From an uncultured bacterium (GTDB lineage: Bacteria > Cyanobacteriota > Vampirovibrionia > Gastranaerophilales > Gastranaerophilaceae), in contig USCK01000035.1 of NCBI GenBank assembly GCA_900553205.1, forward strand, positions 1-14,273: a stretch of DNA of 14,273 bases. Direction: 5' to 3'. Below, one piece after another: positions 1 to 7,452 of the stretch. A program made the position numbers and the translations under genes. A model generated the notes under the pieces. That model was not told where the DNA came from, did not search any database, and saw only the letters and a list, made by a program, of their open reading frames with translations. Position 1 is the stretch's first letter. Each line of letters opens with the position of its first letter.

Positions 1-1212
1 CCCTCCAGCATCAATATAACCTCTATCTTGCTCGTACAACATATTATTGCTTACATTACCAACAACATTACCATAAGAATTACAATTCTTGATTATTAAT
101 TGTAAATTTGAACCGGTATCTACACCAGCATTACCTACAAAACCTCCAATTACATGCCCTTCTGCAGATACATTACCTCTAGATTCACAATTTGAAATTT
201 CACCCCCATATGCACCACCAATAAAACCACCAGCAACACAAGTTGTACCAGTTGTAGTATTTAAAGTTCCGTAAACATTTCCACTTGCAGAACTATTACT
301 AATATTACAAGTTCCACCCCAATCTGCACCTCCAATAAAGCCTCCAATATTTCCTAAACCAGTAACATTGCCTGTTGCATTACAATTTGTAGCAGTTAAA
401 ACTCCTTTATCATCAACTTGTCCAATTAATCCTCCTACCCAAGCTCCAGTAGAAGTTACATTTGCACTTGATGAACAATTATTAACCGTAGTTGTACCTT
501 GAATGGTTCCTGCTAAAGCCCCAACATTGTCACTTGTAGAATTAACAGAACCTGAAATGCTTACATCTTCAACTTTACCATTTTTTATTGTATTAGCCAA
601 AATACCTTGACTTGTTACATCGCCATTGATATTTAAGTTGCTAACAGTACCACTCATTGTAGAGAAAAGAGCTTTATCTAATCCTTTAATAGTGTAACCG
701 TTACCATCTAAAGTGCCTGAGAAATTTTTTGATGTCCATGTTGTCCCTGTCATATCAATATCTGCCATCAATCTGTATTTGCCTGTTGATGACATATTCT
801 TTAATTGGTCTGCGCTGTAGATTTCTGTTACTCCACCTACATTTCTGTTTGTAGCTGTTACTCTGCCTGCTTCCATCGCTATAAAATAGCTTCTGTTACC
901 TGCTGCAGCTTTAAAGTTTGCTTCTGTTGCAGTAGAGATGATAGGTTTGTAATCATCTTCAAATTTCATAGTATAGCCCAATAATCTCATTGAATTATAA
1001 GTTGCATCAATATATGTTGATGAGCCATCTGCAGACATTTGTTTTACTTGTATTTTGGTAGCATTAAGAGCATTCTCATATTCTTTATAAACATGCGCAG
1101 ATTCATTCGCCATCTGTAGCTTTTGAGCTTCGAGATGTTGAGCCTTATACTCTATGTCATGCATTCTTCCTGTTAAAGAAAGCAATCTTGCTTGTGATGA
1201 CGATAATCCCAT
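1..1212 (-). CDS. GLUG-repeat surface-type protein, 3' end beyond window (partial)
   Basis: An open frame of 404 codons with no stop runs from ATG at 1212 off the left edge, so only the N-terminal part is seen. An AGGAAAG ribosome binding site sits about 6 nt before the ATG. Residues 1-60 look helical and coiled-coil-like, starting MGLSSSQARLLSLTGRMHDI, and there is no signal peptide. Residues 128-160 (EIYSADQLKNM, YRLMADIDMTG) and 164-178 (FSGTLDGNGYTIKGL) are the usual lead-in to GLUG repeats. At least five GLUG-type units follow, with cores near 230 (VGALAG), 259 (VGGLIG), 289 (IGGFIG), 327 (AGGFIG) and 355 (IGGFVG). They are spaced 28-38 residues and alternate with NC..S..GNV strands, as in a right-handed beta-helix. 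GLUG repeats are typical of bacterial surface and adhesin-like proteins. Surface location and the export route are inferred. The gene is transcribed away from oppF with its own leader. Function unknown. Confidence 0.85.
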   Translation of the reverse strand, partial: MGLSSSQARLLSLTGRMHDIEYKAQHLEAQKLQMANESAHVYKEYENALNATKIQVKQMSADGSSTYIDATYNSMRLLGYTMKFEDDYKPIISTATEANFKAAAGNRSYFIAMEAGRVTATNRNVGGVTEIYSADQLKNMSSTGKYRLMADIDMTGTTWTSKNFSGTLDGNGYTIKGLDKALFSTMSGTVSNLNINGDVTSQGILANTIKNGKVEDVSISGSVNSTSDNVGALAGTIQGTTTVNNCSSSANVTSTGAWVGGLIGQVDDKGVLTATNCNATGNVTGLGNIGGFIGGADWGGTCNISNSSASGNVYGTLNTTTGTTCVAGGFIGGAYGGEISNCESRGNVSAEGHVIGGFVGNAGVDTGSNLQLIIKNCNSYGNVVGNVSNNMLYEQDRGYIDAGG

Positions 1213-1229
1213 TTTTCTTTCCTATACTT

Positions 1230-1330
1230 GTGTTGTCTAGTGGTTCGCGAAAACATGTAACTAAACAACTTTTACACTTTGTATAACGGCATTTTAAGGA
1301 TTATCTTTAATGTTTATTACAAGTTTGTTG
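1230..1330 (-). promoter_or_regulatory. Promoter/leader of the GLUG gene; copy 1 of an inverted 101/102-nt repeat
   Basis: This stretch lies between the oppF stop and the GLUG gene and is repeated in inverted orientation at 14172-14273. Positions 1249-1291 (43 nt) are identical to 14212-14254; flanking bases differ at scattered sites and by one A in an A-run. Read on the minus strand, a -10-like TATACA lies at 1285-1280. It is followed a few bases later by a 10-bp hairpin: GTTGTTTAGT (1269-1260) pairs with ACTAGACAAC (1241-1232) with one G-U pair and an 18-nt loop. No good -35 is visible. The ATG is 20 nt past the hairpin. The promoter assignment is tentative; the repeat and the hairpin are directly visible. 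Confidence 0.6.
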
Positions 1331-2269
1331 CTATTTACACAAAACTTTATGAGTTGGTGAAAGCTGCTTGTAGTGAGGTTTTTCTGTCTTACAATAACAT
1401 TCTTGGTTTGGACATCTTGAATAGAACTTGCAACCCTTTGGCAGTTCTATAGGTAACTCAGATAAATTTACGGAATCAGGCTTCTTGTTAATATTAGGAA
1501 TTGAATCTAATAACAATTTAGTATAAGGGTGTTTAGGACTGTTAAAGATTTCATCTCTTGTACCGATTTCTACCAATTCTCCCAAATACATAATCCCAAC
1601 CCTGTCTGCAATATATCTGATAACATTCAAATCATGAGAGATAAACATCATTGTCATTTGATATTCAGTTTTCAAATCCTTTATCAAATTGATAATTTGA
1701 GCCTGAATACTGGCATCTAAAGCGCTGACTGGCTCATCTGCAATTACAAATTCAGGACTTAAAACCAAAGCTCTGGCGATTGCAATTCTTTGGCGCTGTC
1801 CCCCTGAGAACTCATGAGGATAAAATTCCAAATACTTATCCGATAATCCGACTTGTTGTATTTTTAGTTTAAGGATTTTATCAATTTCTGATTTTGATAA
1901 TTTACGATTTATTATCAAAGGTTCAGAGAGAATATCTCGTATTTTCATTTTAGGGTTTAAACTTGCATAAGGGTTTTGGAAAATCATTTGGACATTTTCT
2001 CTAAACTCTTTTAAATTTGCCCCTTTTAAGTCATATACATTTCTCCCGTTATATATAATTTCACCGGAAATTGGCTCTACAAGGCGAATAATAGCTTTTG
2101 AAAGGGTTGATTTACCACAGCCCGATTCTCCTGCGATTGCAAGGATTTCGCCCCTTTTTATATCTAATGATAGATTATTAACAGCTCTAACAGTCTTTTT
2201 TTTACCAAGAGCCGAGGAAATATAATCCACATTCAAATTTTTGATTTCTAAAATAATATCATCAGACAT
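1331..2269 (-). CDS. oppF: Oligopeptide/dipeptide ABC transporter ATP-binding protein (OppF/DppF type)
   Basis: This is a 312-aa ATPase that would power peptide (or nickel/heme-type substrate) import as the F subunit of an Opp/Dpp transporter on the cytoplasmic face of the membrane. Visible motifs in order: Walker A GESGCGKST (47-55), Q-loop Q98 in IFQNPYASLNP, signature FSGGQ (154-158), Walker B FVIADEP (174-180), H-loop H212, then the oligo_HPY extension with HPYT (247-250). Four cysteines follow (C280, C286, C291, C293); members of this family can hold an iron-sulfur cluster there, which is inference here. Length and the FQNPYASLNP sequence favour OppF over OppD. No oppA, B, C or D lies nearby, so partners must be elsewhere. 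It lies 53 nt downstream of recR, in the same direction. No clear ribosome binding site precedes the ATG. The substrate cannot be told. Confidence 0.9.
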   Translation of the reverse strand: MSDDIILEIKNLNVDYISSALGKKKTVRAVNNLSLDIKRGEILAIAGESGCGKSTLSKAIIRLVEPISGEIIYNGRNVYDLKGANLKEFRENVQMIFQNPYASLNPKMKIRDILSEPLIINRKLSKSEIDKILKLKIQQVGLSDKYLEFYPHEFSGGQRQRIAIARALVLSPEFVIADEPVSALDASIQAQIINLIKDLKTEYQMTMMFISHDLNVIRYIADRVGIMYLGELVEIGTRDEIFNSPKHPYTKLLLDSIPNINKKPDSVNLSELPIELPKGCKFYSRCPNQECYCKTEKPHYKQLSPTHKVLCK

Positions 2270-2322
2270 AATAAAAGATTATCACCGAATCACAGATTTG
2301 TGAATATACAATTAACCGATTC

Positions 2323-2919
2323 TTATAATTCTCTGCGACCTTCTATAGCCTTTGCCAATGTTACCTCGTCTGCATATTCCAAATCGGCGCCAACTGGCAA
2401 ACCAAAAGCAATACGAGAAATCTTTATTCCGAAAGGTTTTACAAGTTTTGTCAGATATAAACTTGTAGCCTCACCCTCAACAGAAGGAGAAAGTGCAAGA
2501 ATAACCTCACGAACCCTCTCATCAGTTAATCTGTTCAAAAGTTCTTTAATCCTGATATCTTCTGCGCCAATACCGTCCATTGGTGAAATCAGGCCTTGCA
2601 AAACATGATACAAGCCTTTGTATTCATTAGTTTTTTCAATAGCTATCAAATCCTTTGTTTCTGCAACGACACAAATAACACTTCTGTCTCGTGAAGTTGA
2701 AGAACAAATTTCACAAGGACTTGAAGATGAAAGATTGTAACAAATTTCGCATGTTTGAGTTTGTTCTTTCGCTGACAAAAGTGCCTCTGCGAATTTTTGA
2801 ACATCTGACATCGGCATTTTTAAGATATGAAAAGCCATTCTTTGGGCAGATTTAGGACCTATAGAAGGCAATTTTTGGAATTGTTCTATTAATGCTGCTA
2901 TTGCCTTTGGATAAATCAT
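2323..2919 (-). CDS. recR: Recombination protein RecR
   Basis: A 198-aa protein of the normal RecR length. RecR works with RecO (and RecF) to load RecA onto single-stranded DNA at gaps, in the cytoplasm. The N-terminal helix-hairpin-helix region reads FQKLPSIGPKSAQRMAFHIL. A zinc finger follows with CEIC (57-60) and CEIC (69-72). The Toprim domain contains VICVVAETKDLIAIEK, LYHVLQGLISPMDGIG and EVILALSPSVEGEATSLYL, and the C-terminus has ISRIAFGLPVGADLEYADE. The ATG overlaps the current ybaB stop as ATGA. If ybaB is read in its repaired frame, its TAA ends one base before this ATG. Either way the two are probably translationally coupled, as in many bacteria. Confidence 0.97.
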   Translation of the reverse strand: MIYPKAIAALIEQFQKLPSIGPKSAQRMAFHILKMPMSDVQKFAEALLSAKEQTQTCEICYNLSSSSPCEICSSTSRDRSVICVVAETKDLIAIEKTNEYKGLYHVLQGLISPMDGIGAEDIRIKELLNRLTDERVREVILALSPSVEGEATSLYLTKLVKPFGIKISRIAFGLPVGADLEYADEVTLAKAIEGRREL

Positions 2920-3251
2920 ATTAGCAAAGACCCGGAATGCTTATACCACCTGTTACGGCTTAATTTACTTTCCATTTCTTTTGAAGCTTTTTCACTTGTT
3001 TGCAAAATTGCTGTTGTGATTAAATCTTCAAGAGTTTCTAAAGTGTCATCATCTACAGCTTGAGGATTTTCAGGATTTAATAAATCTTTTGAAAGTTTGA
3101 TAGATTTGAATTTGCCTTGTCCGTCACAAACAACTTTTACTGCACCACCTGCAGCTTCACCTGAAATCTCTGCCGACGCAAGTTCAGATTGAACTGATTT
3201 TAATTTCTTTTGTATATTTTGCGCTTGTTGCATCATTTGCATCATGTTCAT
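2916..3251 (-). CDS. ybaB: YbaB/EbfC nucleoid-associated protein, 3' end frameshifted
   Basis: A 111-aa reading of a small DNA-binding nucleoid-associated protein usually found just upstream of recR. The N-terminus MNMMQMMQQAQNIQKKLKSV and the central VKVVCDGQGKFKSIKLSKDLL are family hallmarks. The start has a strong GAGGAGG ribosome binding site (about 3261-3269). The last residues, RNRWYKHSGSLLI, do not fit the family. Dropping one base near 2960 (minus strand, TTAAGCC) gives AVTGGISIPGLC and a TAA at 2923-2921, which is the expected YbaB tail. So either one base was gained or two were lost, as a sequencing error or a real mutation affecting only the tail. Promoter candidate at 3279-3306. 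Confidence 0.92.
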   Translation of the reverse strand: MNMMQMMQQAQNIQKKLKSVQSELASAEISGEAAGGAVKVVCDGQGKFKSIKLSKDLLNPENPQAVDDDTLETLEDLITTAILQTSEKASKEMESKLSRNRWYKHSGSLLI

Positions 3252-3278
3252 AATATATTACCTCCTCGAGTATTTTTT

Positions 3279-3306
3279 ATTATACAATAAATATTATGAA
3301 ACTCAA
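3279..3306 (-). promoter_or_regulatory. Promoter for ybaB-recR(-oppF)
   Basis: On the minus strand, TTGAGT (3306-3301) and a perfect TATAAT (3284-3279) are separated by 16 nt, placing the transcript start about 20 nt before the ybaB ribosome binding site and start. The -35 lies inside the first codons of the divergent metalloprotease gene. Assigned by consensus only. Confidence 0.55.
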
Positions 3307-4090
3307 AACATATCTTAACGAAAGTGTAAAAAACGGATTTCTTTTAAAGTGGGCAAGAATGCCTCTTAATGTCTATATTGCACCTATGAAATTTTATTCT
3401 AAACAAGGAGAAGATTTTGTTTATCGAAAAATGGTCATTAGAGCTTTAGAAGAATGGGAAGATGCAAGTAACGGGCTTGTACAGTTTAACCTAGTTTCAA
3501 CACTTCTTGAGTCACAAATAAATGTAGATTGGAAACGAGTTGACAGAAGTGCATTAGGTCATTGTACTTTTAATTATGATAACAGTAAAAGATTATATGG
3601 TGCAGAGGTTTCTATCGGACTGACAGACGGACTTATTCATCAACAATACAATTCGGAAGATGAAGTTTATCATACTATTTTGCACGAAATAGGACACTCC
3701 ATAGGCTTGGGGCATAGCCCGTATGATACGGATATTATGTTTACGCCACATAAATATGGCATAATCTCTTTATCTAAAAACGATAAATATTCTATTCAAT
3801 GGTTATACAAACTTCCTGCAGGAGTTGAAGTTCGACAAATCGGTCAACAGTATTCAGTACTTACTGACCACGATATAGATATGATTATATCAAAAATTGA
3901 CGGCGAAGATGATTCTATTCAAACCGGTGACAACACAAAACTTATACACGAAGAGAATCGTGATTTACTAAACGAAGCAACAAATATAGGTAATGTGAAG
4001 CGCTATAACATGATGATTCAGAATGTCGGAATTTCAGAAGAAATGCGCCAATTTTTTATCAATAAACACAGAGAAAACAAAGGTAAATAA
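3296..4090 (+). CDS. Matrixin-like zinc metalloprotease
   Basis: A 264-aa protein with the metzincin zinc motif HEIGHSIGLGH (H130, E131, H134, H140). A Met-turn follows in DTDIMFTP (M148), as in matrixins (peptidase family M10A). Upstream, RMPLNVYIAP (21-30) and VIRALEEWEDASNGLVQFNLV (47-67) match the usual start of this fold, where a short beta strand is followed by a helix with an EW.. pattern. The protein should hydrolyse peptide bonds with a zinc-bound water. There is no signal peptide or membrane segment, odd for a family that is mostly secreted. The C-terminal 100 residues are charged and unassigned. It starts divergently from ybaB without a clear ribosome binding site, and TACAAT at 3283-3288 sits where a leaderless transcript would start near the ATG. 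Substrate unknown. An internal start at M22 would remove the family's first conserved strand. Confidence 0.85.
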   Translation: MKLKTYLNESVKNGFLLKWARMPLNVYIAPMKFYSKQGEDFVYRKMVIRALEEWEDASNGLVQFNLVSTLLESQINVDWKRVDRSALGHCTFNYDNSKRLYGAEVSIGLTDGLIHQQYNSEDEVYHTILHEIGHSIGLGHSPYDTDIMFTPHKYGIISLSKNDKYSIQWLYKLPAGVEVRQIGQQYSVLTDHDIDMIISKIDGEDDSIQTGDNTKLIHEENRDLLNEATNIGNVKRYNMMIQNVGISEEMRQFFINKHRENKGK

Positions 4091-4109
4091 AAAGGCACCA
4101 AATGGTGCC
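4085..4109 (-). terminator. Rho-independent terminator, minus strand
   Basis: Read on the minus strand, GGCACC (4109-4104), loop ATTT, GGTGCC (4099-4094) form a 6-bp GC-rich stem followed by TTTTTATTT (4093-4085). There is no T-run on the plus strand, so it ends minus-strand transcription. It sits about 280 nt past the dgkA stop and overlaps the last codons of the metalloprotease gene. Confidence 0.75.
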
Positions 4110-4389
4110 ATATAGTAATTATAGGGAAAAATTATATTTTTGAATCTTACATATTTTAGGCAATAGTCGGCGTCCACCGAAATTACCCGATAGTTTGAAT
4201 TTGTTTTTTGCAGTAAAATATAGCCCCTTTTTGAGTTGTTGTTGAAATGGGCTATAAAAAGTATTAATCCTGAGTCACTATCTGCATTAGTAGTTCCTTA
4301 TCCTTTGTCTGTTTCCTAATTCCGATAGTTCTATATACGGATACTTTTATAAATATCTTTAGCTTTTTTATTATTTTTGTCACAAAAGT
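4110..4389 (-). other. Intergenic region with hairpins; possible non-coding RNA or long 3' UTR
   Basis: There is no coding gene here. The region lies between two convergent genes and runs on the minus strand into the terminator at 4085-4109. Two further hairpins are visible. TATAGCCC (4219-4226) pairs perfectly with GGGCTATA (4249-4256) around a 22-nt loop. GGCAAT (4159-4164) pairs with ATTACC (4182-4187, one G-U on the minus strand) enclosing CGG/CCG (4168-4170, 4177-4179). The 9-mer CCGATAGTT occurs at 4187-4195 and 4322-4330. I do not recognise tmRNA, SRP RNA, RNase P RNA, 6S RNA or a known riboswitch. It could be the 3' UTR of the dgkA operon or a separate small RNA. Confidence 0.35.
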
Positions 4390-4779
4390 TTACAAAGTTG
4401 AAACTAAGAATAAATCAAAAGCAGCTTTTCCAAACAATATAAACCCTATAATTGCACTAATAAAAGTCGCAAACATAACAGCACCTGCAGATATATCTTT
4501 CGCCATACCTACCATTTTGCTGTACTTGTTGTGATAGATTGAATCCAGTGCAAACTCGATTGCTGTATTTAACATCTCGGCAACAATAACATTTGCAATA
4601 GCAATCAAGGCAATACAAAACTCTACTCCGGTAAATTGAAACACGAAGCCCATAGCTATTACCAATGAAGCTACTACCAAATGAACCCTTAAATTGCGTT
4701 CACTCTTTACTACAAGTCTGAAACCTTTTCTTGCATTCTTAAAAGTGTTACTAAAACCTTGTGATTTAAACTTTGTCAT
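4390..4779 (-). CDS. dgkA: Diacylglycerol/undecaprenol kinase family (DgkA)
   Basis: A 129-aa integral membrane kinase of the small trimeric DgkA family. It transfers the ATP phosphate to diacylglycerol or, in the Gram-positive-like branch, to undecaprenol for cell-wall carrier recycling. Visible: the N-terminal surface helix GFSNTFKNARKGFRLVVKSE, the catalytic EMLNTAIE (E68-E75), AKDISAGAV (93-101), and three membrane segments near 34-50, 53-70 and 98-118. The substrate is not certain from sequence; the neighbourhood (HD phosphodiesterase, ybeY) is the one usual for the undecaprenol kinase type. The ATG overlaps the ybeY stop by four bases (ATGA), so the two are coupled. The era gene often found next is absent here. 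Confidence 0.92.
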   Translation of the reverse strand: MTKFKSQGFSNTFKNARKGFRLVVKSERNLRVHLVVASLVIAMGFVFQFTGVEFCIALIAIANVIVAEMLNTAIEFALDSIYHNKYSKMVGMAKDISAGAVMFATFISAIIGFILFGKAAFDLFLVSTL

Positions 4780-5282
4780 TCTTTTTCACCCAGAGCATAT
4801 TCTAATGCCTTCTTTTGTTCAGATACTACAAAATTATAATCTTCTTCTGTCTGATGGTCAAATCCTAACAAATGCAGAATACCATGAGCAATCAAAAAAT
4901 ATAATTCATATTCATCACTGACATTATGTTTTACTGCTTCTTCCTTAACCTTATCCAAAGCCAAAATTATTTCACCCAAGTTTATATCTTCATCAAGTAT
5001 AAACTTTGCATCATCATCTGCAAAAATCGCAAAGGTAATGATATCAGCAGGATAATCCTTATCTCTGTAATCTTTGTTTATTTGATGTGTTTTTTCACTG
5101 TCACAGAACAAAATGTCAAAAGTCAAAGTTTCAAAATCAAACCCCTCTAAACAAGAGGTTGTCAATAAATGTTCAAGAAAGTATCGGACAATTTTTCGAC
5201 CAACAGAAATTACCTTCAGTTCGTCAATTTCCCAATCAGGATAAATATTCTCTGTAAAAATGTTAATTTCCTTGGTTTTCAT
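4776..5282 (-). CDS. ybeY: Endoribonuclease YbeY (16S rRNA maturation factor)
   Basis: A 168-aa metal-dependent RNase acting in 16S rRNA 3'-end maturation and ribosome quality control in the cytoplasm. The family motif H3xH5xH is present as HGILHLLGFDH (H133, H137, H143) and holds the zinc. The preceding block NKDYRDKDYPADIITFAI (69-86) is the other conserved region. The length is normal. The start lies 20 nt inside the end of the HD phosphodiesterase gene, and the stop overlaps dgkA, so it is in the middle of one transcript. No strong ribosome binding site is seen, which fits translational coupling. Confidence 0.96.
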   Translation of the reverse strand: MKTKEINIFTENIYPDWEIDELKVISVGRKIVRYFLEHLLTTSCLEGFDFETLTFDILFCDSEKTHQINKDYRDKDYPADIITFAIFADDDAKFILDEDINLGEIILALDKVKEEAVKHNVSDEYELYFLIAHGILHLLGFDHQTEEDYNFVVSEQKKALEYALGEKE

Positions 5283-7452
5283 TCTTGTTTTGTTCCAACT
5301 GTTTTATCTTTGCTTCAAAATCTTTGTCAAACGCTGTAGTTTGAGACGCAGGTTTGCTATTTTTATCAAGTTCATTTACCATGTCTTGATGATATTTAAT
5401 TCTTTGGTGTTGCATACCTCTTAAGATTCTATTGAAGGTTGTTGATATAACCTTCAAATCTTTTAAGGTTAATGGTGCATCTGATAACTGCCCGTCATCT
5501 AATCTATCTTTAATGATTTTTGAAATAATTTCTTCTATTTCATCGTTTGTTGGAGTTTTTAATGCTCTAACAGCAGATTCAACAGCATCAGCAATCATTA
5601 AAATTGCAGTTTCCTTCATATTAGGTTTTGGACCTGTATATCTGAATTGTTCTTCTTTTACATTTTCAGAACCTTCCTCTGCAATAGCTTTATTGTAAAA
5701 ATAACTAGCCAAGCCTTCACCATGGTGTTGCAATATAAAGTTTGAAATAACTTGTGGCAAATGATATTCTTTTGCTAATTCTACACCGTCTTTAGGATGA
5801 GCTGTAATTACCATTTTACTCAATCTTGGATTAAGTTTTGTATGAGGATTTTCAATCCCGAAATATGATTGGTTTTCAACGAAGAACAACGGGCGCTTTA
5901 ATTTCCCTATATCATGATAAAAAGAACCAACCCTTGCTAATATCGGATTTGCTCCAATAGCTTCTGCAGCAGCCTCAGCTAAATTTGAAACCATCAAACT
6001 ATGGTGATAAGTCCCTGGAGCTTCAAATTGAAGTCTTTTTAATAATGGCTGATTATGGTCTGCTAATTCTGCAAGTCCGTAAGGAGTAATTATTCCAAAT
6101 GAGCTTTCCAGTATCGGTAATGTACCAAGTGCAATTACACCACTTAGGAAGCCGTTTAAAGCGATTAAAAATACATCTCTCAAGATAAATGCGTTATCAA
6201 CATCTATCAAGAATTTTTCTAAGAAATATATTGTCGCAACAATAAAAGCTCCTGCAAGAGATATCTTTAGACCTGTTAGTATTAAATCAAATCTTCTTGA
6301 GAATTTTAACTTGGATATTGCTAGCATACAGAAAGTATTTAGCATCAAGAAGGTTGCAACAAATTCTATTGAATAATGAAGTCCGATTATCAGCACTCCC
6401 AACAACAAGGTTGCTGCAAAAAATGCGATTCTGGCATTTGTAAATATTGATAGAATTATTATATATGCAGGTAACGGCAAAATATTTGGTGACGCACCTG
6501 TTGGCATAACAACGGCAATAGTAGCAATTACCAATGATAAGAAGCCTGTTATTGTCAAATGATGAGATTCATAAAATACCTTTTCAAAATTCTTTTCGTA
6601 TTGCATGAATACAAATGTTGCAAAACATACAATTAAGAATACTCCGACAATACCGAAATAATTAACCTCTAAAACATTATACCCTGCTTCTCTTAGTGCG
6701 TCTTTTTTTAACTTGGTAACAGGTTCTCCCTCAAACACAATTTTATCGCCTTTATGAAAAACTACCTCATAAGGCTTAACAGCGTTTTGCGCATTCTTAC
6801 GAGCAATTTCTGTTGCCAAATCATCAACAACAAGGTTTGGAGTGATAATCTCTTTTAACAAAGATGCAACAACTGTAGCCTGATTTCTTGGAGTTGTTGC
6901 AGGAATATTTCTTAATATGATTTTATCTATATCACTGTTTTCATACTCACTTTCTGTAATTCCTTGATTAAGTACAGAAGTAAGAGTTAATTTTGCTTTA
7001 TCAAAAATCTTTTGAAGATTTTGGTCAGATACTGTCAACAAGAAATTAGACAAGTAATCTTTTTTATACTGTGCAGAAATATCAAATAACAAAGCTAATT
7101 CTGAACGCTTTACGGAAGCATCAACATGTTTCTGACGAATTTGTATAATTGAATTTTCAAGAGTTTGAAGATTTACTTTGATAAATTCATCTTCAGCAGG
7201 TATAAGTATAGGTTCAACATTCATTGCAACATCTTTTTTGTGTTGCTCTGTACGTTTGGTATCTATTACTGTAATAGTCTTTTCTGCTATGATATCCCTT
7301 TTACTAATACCGTTCTCAATAATTTTCTGAAAGAAAAAGTTTTGAGAAGATATTAACAAAGTCATTAGTATAGAAAACAATAGAAACAACAACAAGTTTG
7401 TCGGTGATGTTTGTTTGAATTGTTCATATATATCTTCAAATATTTGAGCCAT
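5263..7452 (-). CDS. pgpH: 7TM-HD family cyclic-di-AMP phosphodiesterase (PgpH/YqfF type)
   Basis: A 729-aa membrane phosphohydrolase that in characterised relatives cleaves c-di-AMP to pApA. One membrane segment (about 20-36) is followed by an extracytoplasmic 7TMR-HDED domain (about 45-262). About seven membrane segments lie between 266 and 447. The cytoplasmic HD domain contains PGTYHHS (H484), FYHDIGKLKRP (H513, D514), AHP (H552), QHHG (576-579) and ADAVESAVRA (D622), i.e. the metal ligands are all present. A charged tail ends the protein. The order pgpH-ybeY-dgkA is widely conserved. The start overlaps the upstream zinc-ribbon gene by 17 nt and the end overlaps ybeY by 20 nt. The c-di-AMP substrate is inferred from the family; no c-di-AMP synthase is visible in the window. 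Confidence 0.93.
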   Translation of the reverse strand: MAQIFEDIYEQFKQTSPTNLLLFLLFSILMTLLISSQNFFFQKIIENGISKRDIIAEKTITVIDTKRTEQHKKDVAMNVEPILIPAEDEFIKVNLQTLENSIIQIRQKHVDASVKRSELALLFDISAQYKKDYLSNFLLTVSDQNLQKIFDKAKLTLTSVLNQGITESEYENSDIDKIILRNIPATTPRNQATVVASLLKEIITPNLVVDDLATEIARKNAQNAVKPYEVVFHKGDKIVFEGEPVTKLKKDALREAGYNVLEVNYFGIVGVFLIVCFATFVFMQYEKNFEKVFYESHHLTITGFLSLVIATIAVVMPTGASPNILPLPAYIIILSIFTNARIAFFAATLLLGVLIIGLHYSIEFVATFLMLNTFCMLAISKLKFSRRFDLILTGLKISLAGAFIVATIYFLEKFLIDVDNAFILRDVFLIALNGFLSGVIALGTLPILESSFGIITPYGLAELADHNQPLLKRLQFEAPGTYHHSLMVSNLAEAAAEAIGANPILARVGSFYHDIGKLKRPLFFVENQSYFGIENPHTKLNPRLSKMVITAHPKDGVELAKEYHLPQVISNFILQHHGEGLASYFYNKAIAEEGSENVKEEQFRYTGPKPNMKETAILMIADAVESAVRALKTPTNDEIEEIISKIIKDRLDDGQLSDAPLTLKDLKVISTTFNRILRGMQHQRIKYHQDMVNELDKNSKPASQTTAFDKDFEAKIKQLEQNKNENQGN

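Noticed and set aside
89..274. 61-aa plus-strand open frame
   Set aside because: It lies antisense to the GLUG gene; its composition rich in P, T and A comes from the complement of Gly/Asn/Ser codons.
1..1212. CRISPR array or simple DNA repeat at the left edge
   Set aside because: The periodicity is at protein level (28-38 residues, imperfect); the DNA does not repeat with constant length.
4110..4389. tmRNA, SRP RNA, RNase P RNA or 6S RNA
   Set aside because: I looked for a tRNA-like T-loop with a tag frame, the SRP tetraloop core and the RNase P core and found none; 6S pairing of the ends was not evident.
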